Source: Paludibacteraceae bacterium
Lineage (GTDB): Bacteria; Bacteroidota; Bacteroidia; Bacteroidales; Paludibacteraceae
Assembly (NCBI GenBank): GCA_017556705.1
Contig: JAFYMG010000014.1
Span: 124,001-188,000 of the forward strand
Length of the DNA stretch: 64,000 nt
Direction of reading: 5' to 3'
The notes beneath the pieces are model-generated. The model worked only from the letters and a program-made list of their open reading frames with translations. It was not told where the DNA came from and ran no database searches. The first letter of the stretch is position 1; each line of letters starts with the position of its first letter. Below, in pieces: positions 45,319 to 52,885 of this stretch. A program made the translations under genes and the position numbers.

Positions 45319-46186
45319 AGTTCTCTATATGTTTTTTTACATTTTCCATGAGCCACTTAGGCGTAGATGTTGCGCCGCAGATACCTACGCGCTCTACACG
45401 ATGACATCGCTCCAATATATCTTGGGTAATATCTGCTTCACTACTTACAAAAAGCGTGCAACTATTCACTTCAAGGCAATGATGGTATAGTACTTTTGCA
45501 TTCGAAGACTTCTGCCCGCCTACAAAAATCACCACATCATTGCTACTTGCAAACTCTTGCAGACGTTTTACTCGATTAGCGACGTTTCTGCAAATCGTAT
45601 TGTGGTATTCAAATAAACTCTCGCCTTTCGCCTTTCGCCTCTTAATCTCCTCCACTATTGCCTCAAATTCTTCTACACTCTTTGTGGTTTGCGAGAAAAG
45701 GTATATTGGCTTGCTAAAATCCAGTTTGTCAAGGTCATTGATGCTTTCAATCACGATAGCTGTGTTATTGGTCTGTCCTTCCAATCCAATCACTTCTGCA
45801 TGCCCTTTTTTGCCAAAGATTACGATTTGTGCTCCTGTGTTTTTACCATGCAACGATTGATAAGTATCTCGAATACGCTTTTGCAAATGCAGTACCACTG
45901 GACAGGATGCATCTATTATCTCTATTCCATTTTGTTTGGCGATATGATATGTGCTTGGTGGTTCTCCATGCGCTCTGAGTAACACGCGCGCATTTCGCAG
46001 TGTACGCAAATCATCATAATCTATGGTTTCTAGACCAAGCTTATCCAGACGTTCTACTTCTTGACCATTATGTACGATATCACCAAGGCAGTATAGGGAA
46101 CCTTTCTTTAGCTCTCTTTCTGCTGTTTCAATGGCTGTAGTTACACCGAAACAAAACCCCGAATTCTCGTCTATCGTTACTGTCAT
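45308..46186 (-). CDS. ispH: 4-hydroxy-3-methylbut-2-enyl diphosphate reductase
   Basis: A 292-residue [4Fe-4S] enzyme, last step of the MEP isoprenoid pathway. Cluster cysteines are seen in [19 protein letters not shown] and NTICRNV; the substrate histidine and TSE-type motifs are present. Between the second and third cluster motifs, residues [15 protein letters not shown] are coded by GGCGAAAGGCGAAAGGCG DNA (45621-45643, complement), the same word as in intergenic repeats; this looks like an in-frame insert in a loop. Confidence 0.95.
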   Translation of the reverse strand: MTVTIDENSGFCFGVTTAIETAERELKKGSLYCLGDIVHNGQEVERLDKLGLETIDYDDLRTLRNARVLLRAHGEPPSTYHIAKQNGIEIIDASCPVVLHLQKRIRDTYQSLHGKNTGAQIVIFGKKGHAEVIGLEGQTNNTAIVIESINDLDKLDFSKPIYLFSQTTKSVEEFEAIVEEIKRRKAKGESLFEYHNTICRNVANRVKRLQEFASSNDVVIFVGGQKSSNAKVLYHHCLEVNSCTLFVSSEADITQDILERCHRVERVGICGATSTPKWLMENVKKHIENYGI

Positions 46187-46244
46187 CTCTAACTTCTAAC
46201 AACGTAGTGTTCTAACATCTAACAGCGAAGCGGTCTATCCTCTA
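46187..46244. repeat. TCTAAC words with GTA/GAA-loop palindromes
   Basis: TTCTAACAACGTAGTG, TTCTAACATCTAACAGCGAAGCG and ATTAGCGC-gta-GCGC follow one another at about 23-bp spacing between ispH and cmk. No gene. Confidence 0.45.
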
Positions 46245-46913
46245 TTAGCGCGTAGCGCGGTCGAAAATCTCTATGATTTTCGCCATTTGCTCCTCACGAG
46301 TCATCTCGCTATTGTCCACCACAACCGCATCTTCGGCCTGACATAGAGGGCTTTCCGCGCGATGAGTGTCGCGGTAATCGCGGTCATTCGTATCGCGCAA
46401 CACGTCTTCAAATATAGGGCTTTCGCCTTTGGCTTGCAATTCTTTGAAGCGACGCTCTGCACGGACTTCAGGCGACGCAGTGAGGAACAATTTTAGTTCG
46501 GCATTTGGAAATACCACCGTGCCAATATCTCTACCGTCCATCACAATACCTTTCTTTTCGCCCATGGCTTGTTGTTGTGCCACCAAGAAGGATCTTACCT
46601 CTTTGATGGTAGAGATCTGTGAGGCAAGATTGCCAATCTCCAATGTGCGAATATATGCCTCTACATCCTCACCATTCAATGTAACATGCTGACCTTCTGC
46701 AGTATGGATAAATCCAATCAGAATATTATTCAATATAGGTACTACTTCTTCTAATTTTCCTGCCAATCCTGCGCGCTGCGCATATAGTGCCGTTGCACGA
46801 TACATAGCCCCCGTGTCAACATAGGTGTACCCCGCATATTTGGCAAGCGCTTTGGCAATCGTAGATTTGCCGCATGATGAATAGCCGTCGACGGCTACGA
46901 TGATCTGTTTCAT
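46245..46913 (-). CDS. cmk: Cytidylate kinase
   Basis: 222 residues. P-loop VDGYSSCGKSTIAKAL (residues 8-23), the CMP-binding VDTGAMYRATALYA and the GRDIGTVVFPNAELKLFL motif are intact, as in Cmk. It phosphorylates CMP and dCMP. It begins one base after the porQ stop (minus strand), so the two are translationally coupled. Confidence 0.96.
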   Translation of the reverse strand: MKQIIVAVDGYSSCGKSTIAKALAKYAGYTYVDTGAMYRATALYAQRAGLAGKLEEVVPILNNILIGFIHTAEGQHVTLNGEDVEAYIRTLEIGNLASQISTIKEVRSFLVAQQQAMGEKKGIVMDGRDIGTVVFPNAELKLFLTASPEVRAERRFKELQAKGESPIFEDVLRDTNDRDYRDTHRAESPLCQAEDAVVVDNSEMTREEQMAKIIEIFDRATR

Positions 46914-46914
46914 G

Positions 46915-47931
46915 TTATTTCAAAAAACTATTAATGTCAGTAGAAATAGATGCTTGATATGTGAAATTGCTCTTTGTATATTGACTTATTGCAAAACCAA
47001 CGCGGAACTTATATACCCGTACTCCTGCACCAAAGGCAAAGCCCGCAAGACTGCGTACATCAGTAATGCTCATCTCTGCCTGGCGACGATGGTTGTAACT
47101 GACTGTCAGATAGAATTTCTCACTTTTAGGCACAATATCTACAGCCCAGATCGTATGTCGGAAGAGCATATCATACCACTTAACCTCCATCTCTCTTGGA
47201 GCAATATTCCAACGTTGAAGGTTATGTGCTGTCATGGAGAATCGTAGTGGCGCATGAGGTAATTTCAAACTCATACCAAATTCTAGATTTAGTGGTAACA
47301 TTTCTGTGTGTTGACCATAATCTTCCTCGTAAAACGATTTTAGTTGCCAACCTATGTTGCGCAATGCCAATCCCATTTGAAATAGGCTGTCTTTTGTTTG
47401 GAAATAACCACCCACATCTGCACCAAGCGCAACACTAGTGTATCGCTCGTATACACTGAATATTGGTTTCACCGTTGCTCCAATGCGAAATTGTGGCCCC
47501 AATTGGCGTGCGTACATTAGATTTACGCAGATATCTTTGGCTGTAAAGGTACCACCAAGCAGATTGCCCATTCCATCTGCGTATTCCATTTGTCCATAAT
47601 CTAAATAGTGAATGCCTGCAGCGAAATAATTCTCCTTGTAGTTATGTCCATACATCATACTGCCGAACATCGTTCCTGCTAAATAATACGCATAGTTCAA
47701 TTGCAATACCTTGTCGGTTTCTGGGGTTAATAACGCGGGATTAATAAATGCCATGCTAATGTCATTATCCGCCAAAGATACGTTCTCACCGCCTAGAGCG
47801 TTCAAACGAGAAGAAGCAGGCAAATTTAGAAAATGAAATACACTGCTACCTGCTCCCCCGATCTGGGCTTGCAGAGGCAGAGTGGCGGCGATGATCGCCA
47901 ATAGAATAATGTATGTTACGCGCTGCTTCAT
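46915..47931 (-). CDS. porQ: Type IX secretion system protein PorQ
   Basis: 338 residues with a signal peptide (MKQRVTYIILLAIIAATLPL). The N-terminal FHFLNLPASSRLNALGGENVSLADNDISMAF segment and a PorV/PorP-like beta-barrel are typical of PorQ. In the T9SS it belongs to the attachment complex that fixes cargo to A-LPS with PorU, PorV and PorZ. It heads the porQ-cmk-ispH-pfkA-42678 operon. The cargo-like protein at 36353 carries the matching sorting signal. Confidence 0.9.
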   Translation of the reverse strand: MKQRVTYIILLAIIAATLPLQAQIGGAGSSVFHFLNLPASSRLNALGGENVSLADNDISMAFINPALLTPETDKVLQLNYAYYLAGTMFGSMMYGHNYKENYFAAGIHYLDYGQMEYADGMGNLLGGTFTAKDICVNLMYARQLGPQFRIGATVKPIFSVYERYTSVALGADVGGYFQTKDSLFQMGLALRNIGWQLKSFYEEDYGQHTEMLPLNLEFGMSLKLPHAPLRFSMTAHNLQRWNIAPREMEVKWYDMLFRHTIWAVDIVPKSEKFYLTVSYNHRRQAEMSITDVRSLAGFAFGAGVRVYKFRVGFAISQYTKSNFTYQASISTDINSFLK

Positions 47932-47962
47932 TATATAATAATGTCCAAACTATTTCAAGTTA

Positions 47963-47994
47963 CAAAAGTAGTACTTTTTTTGCAAACCTGCAAA
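47963..47994 (-). promoter_or_regulatory. Extended promoter of the porQ operon
   Basis: Minus strand TTTGCAGGTTTGCA (from 47994), A-run, TACTTTTG (47970-47963), TTGC to TA 23 bp. Confidence 0.7.
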
Positions 47995-48062
47995 TTTTTC
48001 GTCCTATATACTACTTTTTTTAAGTTTATTTTATATTCTACAGCAGTTTTTAGGGGTGAAAT

Positions 48063-48093
48063 TTGCTTATGCAAAATATATTTTGTACCTTTG
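48063..48093 (+). promoter_or_regulatory. Promoter of the sdh operon
   Basis: TTGCTTATGCAAA (from 48063), then TACCTTTG (48086-48093). A leader of about 115 nt follows and carries GCACC-tct-GGTGC at 48146-48158. Confidence 0.85.
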
Positions 48094-48213
48094 CACGTTG
48101 ATTGGTGTGCTATGTCGTATTGAGATATCGCAACCCTGAAACAAGCACCTCTGGTGCATGAAATATTGAAAAATAAACAAATCAACTAATAAACTAATAA
48201 ACTTAAAAAAATT

Positions 48214-49026
48214 ATGTGGTTAAAAGATTCATCTATTGGTCGTAAACTCGTGATGAGTATCTCGGGTTTGGCTTTGGTCTTCTTCCTGCTTTTCCATGGC
48301 GCGATGAACGTTGCCCTGGTGTTCTCTGAAGAGGCCTACAACTGGATTTGCGAATTCTTAGGCGCAAATTGGTATGCTTTGGTTGGTACGCTCGGTCTTG
48401 CTGGCTTGGTAGTACTTCACTTTGTGTATGCCCTCTATCTCACCGTTCAAAACCGTTTAGCTCGTGGTAAAGATCGTTATGCTGTTACTGCTAAGCGCGA
48501 AGGCGTAGAGTGGGAGTCTGAGAACATGCTCGTGCTCGGTTTCGTGGTAATCGGCTTCCTCGTGTTGCACATGGCTAACTTCTGGTTTAAGATGCAGTTC
48601 ACCGAGATCATGCACATCTTGGGTGCACACGATTTCTCTGTATCTGAGTTCGCTCCAACCGATGGTGCTGGCCTCGTTAAGGCACTCTTCACCACTCCTA
48701 TCTGGGGTCAAGTGTACTGCGTGCTCTATTTGGTATGGTTAGTAGCTCTTTGGTTCCACCTCCGTCACGGCATCTGGTCTGCTCTTCACACAATGGGCTT
48801 CAACAACCTCAAATGGATGAAGCGAGTTAAATGCATCGGTACCCTCGGTGCTACTCTCGTGGTAGGTCTCTTTGCTGTAGTAGTATTCTACTACTTGGGA
48901 TATGGTATCGGCGAGTTGTGCGCACAAGCTCCTGCTGTAGTTGAAGCGGTTGAGGTAATTGAGACTGTACCTGTAGTAGATTCTGTAGAGGTAGTGGTTG
49001 ATACCGTACAAACCGTAGTTCTCTAA
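48214..49026 (+). CDS. sdhC: Succinate dehydrogenase/fumarate reductase cytochrome b subunit, with a C-terminal tail
   Basis: 270 residues. Five transmembrane helices with haem-ligand type histidines (about H30, H77, H114 and HLRHG near 188). It starts with [19 protein letters not shown], the usual Bacteroidota SdhC beginning. From about residue 238 it carries an added valine- and glutamate-rich tail of some 33 residues ([20 protein letters not shown]) not expected in the family. It anchors SdhA-SdhB and passes electrons to or from menaquinone. SdhA follows after 27 bp. Confidence 0.95.
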   Translation: MWLKDSSIGRKLVMSISGLALVFFLLFHGAMNVALVFSEEAYNWICEFLGANWYALVGTLGLAGLVVLHFVYALYLTVQNRLARGKDRYAVTAKREGVEWESENMLVLGFVVIGFLVLHMANFWFKMQFTEIMHILGAHDFSVSEFAPTDGAGLVKALFTTPIWGQVYCVLYLVWLVALWFHLRHGIWSALHTMGFNNLKWMKRVKCIGTLGATLVVGLFAVVVFYYLGYGIGELCAQAPAVVEAVEVIETVPVVDSVEVVVDTVQTVVL

Positions 49027-49052
49027 TCTTTAGAATAATAAATACAAAACAT

Positions 49053-51041
49053 ATGGCAACAAAAAATGAAACTGCGCAGGTAATCACTCCTGAAATGGCG
49101 AAGATTCCTGCTGGTCCATTGGAGAAAAAATGGACTAACTACAAAGACCATCAGAAGTTGGTCAACCCAGCCAACAAACGTCGTCTTGACGTGATCGTAG
49201 TTGGTACTGGTTTGGCTGGTGCATCTGCTGCTGCATCACTCGCAGAGATGGGCTTCAACGTACTCAACTTCTGCATCCAAGACTCTCCACGTCGTGCACA
49301 CTCTATTGCTGCACAAGGTGGTATCAACGCTGCGAAGAACTACCAAAACGACGGTGACTCTGTTTACCGCCTCTTCTACGACACAATCAAGGGTGGTGAC
49401 TACCGCGCTCGTGAGGCTAACGTTTACCGCCTCGCTGAGGTAAGTAACAGCATCATCGACCAATGTGTGGCTCAAGGTGTTCCTTTCGCTCGCGAGTACG
49501 GCGGCTTGCTCGACAACCGTTCTTTCGGTGGTGCACAAGTATCTCGTACCTTCTATGCTAAGGGTCAAACAGGTCAACAACTTCTCCTCGGTGCTTACTC
49601 TGCACTCAGCCGCCAAATCGGTAAGGGCAAAGTGAAGATGTACAACCGCCACGAGATGTTGGACGTAGTAGTTATCAAAGATGAGAATGGCGAGAGCCGT
49701 GCACGCGGTATCATCGCACGTAACCTCGTTACTGGCCGCATCGAGCGTCACTTCGCTCACGCTGTGGTAGTAGCTACTGGTGGTTACGGTAACGCATTCT
49801 TCCTCTCTACCAACGCGATGGCTTCTAACGGTTCTGCTGCTATGCAAATGTACCGCCATGGTGCTTACTTCGCTAACCCTTGCTACGCACAAATCCACCC
49901 AACTTGTATTCCAAAGCACGGTGACTTCCAATCTAAATTGACATTGATGTCTGAGTCACTCCGTAACGATGGTCGTATCTGGGTTCCAAAGAAACTTGAG
50001 GATGCTCAACGCCTCCAACGCGGTGAGATCAAGGGTCGTGATATCCCAGAAGAGGATCGCGACTACTACTTGGAGCGCCGCTACCCTGCATTCGGTAACC
50101 TCGTACCACGTGACGTTGCTTCACGTGCTGCTAAAGAGCGTTGCGACAAGGGTTACGGTGTTAACAACACTGGTCTTGCTGTGTTCCTCGATTTCTCTGA
50201 CGCTATCCAACGCCTTGGTAAAGATGTTGTAGCTCAAAAATATGGTAACCTCTTCCAAATGTATGAGAAGATCGTTGATGAGAACCCATACGAGGAGCCA
50301 ATGATGATCTTCCCTGCAATCCACTATACTATGGGTGGTATCTGGGTTGACTATGAGTTGCAAACCAGCGTGAAGGGTCTCTTCTGTATTGGTGAGGCTA
50401 ACTTCTCTGACCACGGTGCTAACCGCCTCGGTGCTTCTGCATTGATGCAAGGTTTGGCTGACGGTTACTTCGTACTTCCTTATACAATCCAAAACTACTT
50501 GAGCGACCAAATCGGTGTGCCACGTATGTCAACCGACCTCCCAGAGTTCGCAGAGGCAGAGAAGGCTATCGAGGAGAAGATCAACAAGCTCATGGCTATC
50601 CAAGGTAACCGCTCTGTGGACAGCATCCACAAAGAGCTCGGTCTTGTGATGTGGGATTTCGTAGGTATGGGTCGTACCGCTGAGAGCCTCAAGAACGCTA
50701 TCGAGAAGATCGACGCTATCAAGAAAGAGTTCTGGAGCAATGTATATATCCCAGGCGAGGCTAACTCACTCAACAACGAGCTCGAGAAGGCTCTCCGTCT
50801 TGCAGACTTTATCGAGATTGGTCGTTTGATGGCAGTTGACGCATTGAACCGTGAGGAGTCTTGCGGTGGTCACTTCCGTGAGGAGTATCAAACTCCAGAG
50901 GGCGAGGCTATGCGTCAAGACGATAAGTTCTCTTATGTTGCTTGCTGGAAATACACTGGCGAGGACAGCGAACCAGAGCTTATCAAAGAGCCACTCGACT
51001 ATGAATTCACCGAGAGAAAGACCAGAAATTATAAGAGTTAA
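49053..51041 (+). CDS. sdhA: Succinate dehydrogenase/fumarate reductase flavoprotein subunit
   Basis: A 662-residue FAD subunit. The dinucleotide fold is [17 protein letters not shown] (about 47-63) and the covalent-flavin histidine is in [17 protein letters not shown]. Active-site motifs are [16 protein letters not shown] and [10 protein letters not shown]. It interconverts succinate and fumarate. Codon choice is strongly biased (CGC, CTC, ACC), as in a highly expressed gene. SdhB should follow directly, but a four-helix-bundle gene has been placed between. Confidence 0.97.
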   Translation: MATKNETAQVITPEMAKIPAGPLEKKWTNYKDHQKLVNPANKRRLDVIVVGTGLAGASAAASLAEMGFNVLNFCIQDSPRRAHSIAAQGGINAAKNYQNDGDSVYRLFYDTIKGGDYRAREANVYRLAEVSNSIIDQCVAQGVPFAREYGGLLDNRSFGGAQVSRTFYAKGQTGQQLLLGAYSALSRQIGKGKVKMYNRHEMLDVVVIKDENGESRARGIIARNLVTGRIERHFAHAVVVATGGYGNAFFLSTNAMASNGSAAMQMYRHGAYFANPCYAQIHPTCIPKHGDFQSKLTLMSESLRNDGRIWVPKKLEDAQRLQRGEIKGRDIPEEDRDYYLERRYPAFGNLVPRDVASRAAKERCDKGYGVNNTGLAVFLDFSDAIQRLGKDVVAQKYGNLFQMYEKIVDENPYEEPMMIFPAIHYTMGGIWVDYELQTSVKGLFCIGEANFSDHGANRLGASALMQGLADGYFVLPYTIQNYLSDQIGVPRMSTDLPEFAEAEKAIEEKINKLMAIQGNRSVDSIHKELGLVMWDFVGMGRTAESLKNAIEKIDAIKKEFWSNVYIPGEANSLNNELEKALRLADFIEIGRLMAVDALNREESCGGHFREEYQTPEGEAMRQDDKFSYVACWKYTGEDSEPELIKEPLDYEFTERKTRNYKS

Positions 51042-51119
51042 TTTGTTTGGTTGAGTGTTGAGAGTTGAGTGTTTAGAGCAGAAGATAGTTTTTAAGTAAT
51101 AAGTAATAAGGTTGAAGTT
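51042..51119. repeat. Left flank of the four-helix-bundle insert
   Basis: TTTGTTTGGTTGAGTGTTGA and GAGTTGAGTGTTTAGAG (51045-51078). Its start matches the complement of the right flank (TTTGTTAGTTTAGTGTTTAG), making an imperfect inverted pair. Confidence 0.6.
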
Positions 51120-51503
51120 ATGGAGTTCTTTGGTTATAGAAACCTAGTAGCATATGAAAAAGCTCGCGAAGTTGTTCGTAGAGTGTATTATGTTACTAAG
51201 TCTTTTCCAAAAGATGAAGTGTTTGCCCTCAGCAGTCAAATGCGTAGAGCGGCTGTTTCCATAACTTCAAACATTGCTGAAGGAATGACCCGATACTCGA
51301 TTAAGGATAAAGTACATTTCTTGGAAATTGCTTATGGGTCATTGATGGAAGTTATGAGCCAAATGGAGGTTGCAGAAGATCAAAGGTATATCACTACAGC
51401 GGAATTTCAGAACTTTGAAGTTCTTGTAGCAGATACTGCTCGCTTGATTTCGGGTTTACAAAAAAGCTTTAAGCAACCTATAGATGGTCAAAAACTACAC
51501 TAA
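51120..51503 (+). CDS. Four-helix-bundle protein (S23/IVP family)
   Basis: 127 residues. It matches the S23 or intervening-sequence protein family: start F-G-Y-RNLVAYEKAREVVRRVY, middle SSQMRRAAVSITSNIAEGMT, end FEVLVADTARLISGLQKSF. The fold is a helical bundle that forms pentamers and binds nucleic acid; the same superfamily includes Avd of diversity-generating retroelements. It sits within the sdh operon between sdhA and sdhB, flanked by inverted low-complexity repeats. Its own function is unknown. An independent promoter is not seen; it may be co-transcribed with sdh. Confidence 0.85.
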   Translation: MEFFGYRNLVAYEKAREVVRRVYYVTKSFPKDEVFALSSQMRRAAVSITSNIAEGMTRYSIKDKVHFLEIAYGSLMEVMSQMEVAEDQRYITTAEFQNFEVLVADTARLISGLQKSFKQPIDGQKLH

Positions 51504-51573
51504 CAAACTATCAACTCTAAACTCAAAACTTCACTCAACACTAAACACTAAACACTAAACTAACAAAAGCATT
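51504..51573. repeat. Right flank of the four-helix-bundle insert
   Basis: TCAACTCTAAACTCAAAACT, then CACTCAACACTAAACACTAA and ACACTAAACTAACAAA: low-complexity words that, read backwards, match the left flank at its outer end. Confidence 0.6.
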
Positions 51574-52329
51574 ATGGATCAACATATTGATATTAAAGTA
51601 AAGGTTTGGCGCCAAGCTGGACCTAAGGCAGAAGGTCACTTCGAGACCTACGAACTCAAACACATCTTCCAAGGTGCTTCGTTCTTGGAGATGATTGACA
51701 TCCTCAACGAGCAACTCATCAGCGAGCACAAAGACCCTATCGCATTCGACCACGACTGCCGCGAGGGTATCTGCGGTATGTGCTCTATGTACGTTAACGG
51801 TCACCCACACGGACCAGACAGCGCTATCACAACTTGCCAATTGCACATGCGTAAGTTCAAAAATGGTGAGACTATCACCATCGAGCCATGGCGTAGCCGC
51901 GCTTTCCCTGTAATCAAAGACTTGATGGTGGATCGCGAAGCTTACGATAAGATCATGCAAGCTGGTGGTTTCGTATCTGTTAACACAGGTGGTATTCCAG
52001 ACGCTAACGCAATTCCTATTCCTAAGGCTGACGCTGACGAGGCTATGGATGCTGCTTCTTGTATCGGTTGCGGTGCTTGCGCTGCTGCATGTAAGAACGG
52101 TTCTGCTATGCTCTTCGTTTCTGCTAAGGTGAGCCAATTGGCTCTCTTGCCACAAGGTAAGGTAGAGGCTGCTGCTCGTGCTAAGGCTATGGTGGCTAAG
52201 ATGGATGAGCTCGGTTTTGGTAACTGTACTAACACTGGTGCTTGTGCTGCTGAGTGCCCTAAAGAGGTATCTTTGGCTAACATCGCTCGCCTCAACCGCG
52301 AGTTCCTCTGCGCTAAGCTGAAAGACTAA
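51574..52329 (+). CDS. sdhB: Succinate dehydrogenase/fumarate reductase iron-sulfur subunit
   Basis: 251 residues. The [2Fe-2S] motif [15 protein letters not shown] (about 64-78), the [4Fe-4S] motif [11 protein letters not shown] and the [3Fe-4S]-region [14 protein letters not shown] are all visible. It passes electrons between SdhA and SdhC. It has the same biased codon use as sdhA and is followed by the operon terminator at 52372. Confidence 0.96.
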   Translation: MDQHIDIKVKVWRQAGPKAEGHFETYELKHIFQGASFLEMIDILNEQLISEHKDPIAFDHDCREGICGMCSMYVNGHPHGPDSAITTCQLHMRKFKNGETITIEPWRSRAFPVIKDLMVDREAYDKIMQAGGFVSVNTGGIPDANAIPIPKADADEAMDAASCIGCGACAAACKNGSAMLFVSAKVSQLALLPQGKVEAAARAKAMVAKMDELGFGNCTNTGACAAECPKEVSLANIARLNREFLCAKLKD

Positions 52330-52371
52330 TCCCTTCGGGAAACGGTAATCGGATATTGGTTATCGCTATAT

Positions 52372-52410
52372 ATAATAAGAGGTGTGCTTCGGCGCACCTC
52401 TTATTATTTT
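52372..52410 (+). terminator. Terminator of the sdh operon
   Basis: ATAATAAGAGGTGTGC and GCGCACCTCTTATTAT pair around TTCG with one G-T pair, then TTTC. Confidence 0.88.
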
Positions 52411-52805
52411 CTTGCCTTTAACCTTTCGCCTTTAACCTTTTTCCTCTTTCTTATACCTTGCCCAAAAACACCGAGAGAACACCGAGAGACGACCGAGAGA
52501 ACGCCGACACAACTCACAAACCACAAAAAGGCTTTTTCTTAATACCACCTCCCTAAAAATGTTGACTAAAGTCCTAAAAAAGTTTCCTCCTATCCTAAAA
52601 CACTTGTCATTGTGCACTTCGTTCGCTGCGGACGCCATCCATGCCTCTTTGTCCATTAATCAATCCCGAATCCCATTCGGGTATTCTTCGCCTACCACCT
52701 CTAAACTGTAGTGGCTTCGCGGGATCCCCGACAAACTTCATGAGTTTGTCGGGTGTTCTCGCCGCGTCCTCTAAACTGAAAAATGCATGCAAAAGTGCAT
52801 TTCTC
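52411..52805. other. Intergenic composite region upstream of the helicase gene
   Basis: No convincing gene. It has TTTAACCTTTCGCCTTTAAC words (52418-52440), the 11-bp array at 52469-52512, hairpins CCCGAAT/ATTCGGG (52665-52681) and CCCGACAAACT/AGTTTGTCGGG (52727-52753), and two copies of CCTCTAAACTG. A 78-aa minus frame across it looks accidental. Confidence 0.55.
52469..52512. repeat. Four 11-bp units
   Basis: CACCGAGAGAA, CACCGAGAGAC, GACCGAGAGAA, CGCCGACACAA: exact period 11, at most two changes between the first three units. Confidence 0.85.
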
Positions 52806-52836
52806 TTGCTCAATCCAAAATAATTCACTACCTTTG
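52806..52836 (+). promoter_or_regulatory. Promoter of the helicase-nuclease gene
   Basis: TTGC (52806) and TACCTTTG (52829-52836), 23 bp apart. It lies inside the longest frame, so the real start is the ATG at 52886. Confidence 0.75.
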
Positions 52837-52885
52837 CGGTCAATTACTGAGTTATCACTCAATAGGATCTGTAGGAATAGAAGTT

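Noticed and set aside
52607..52843. A 78-aa minus-strand frame upstream of the helicase gene
   Set aside because: It crosses two hairpins and the helicase promoter; no start signal. More likely repeat DNA read by chance.
52787..52885. Thirty-three extra N-terminal residues for the helicase
   Set aside because: The promoter (52806-52836) lies inside; the ATG at 52886 is the first one after it.
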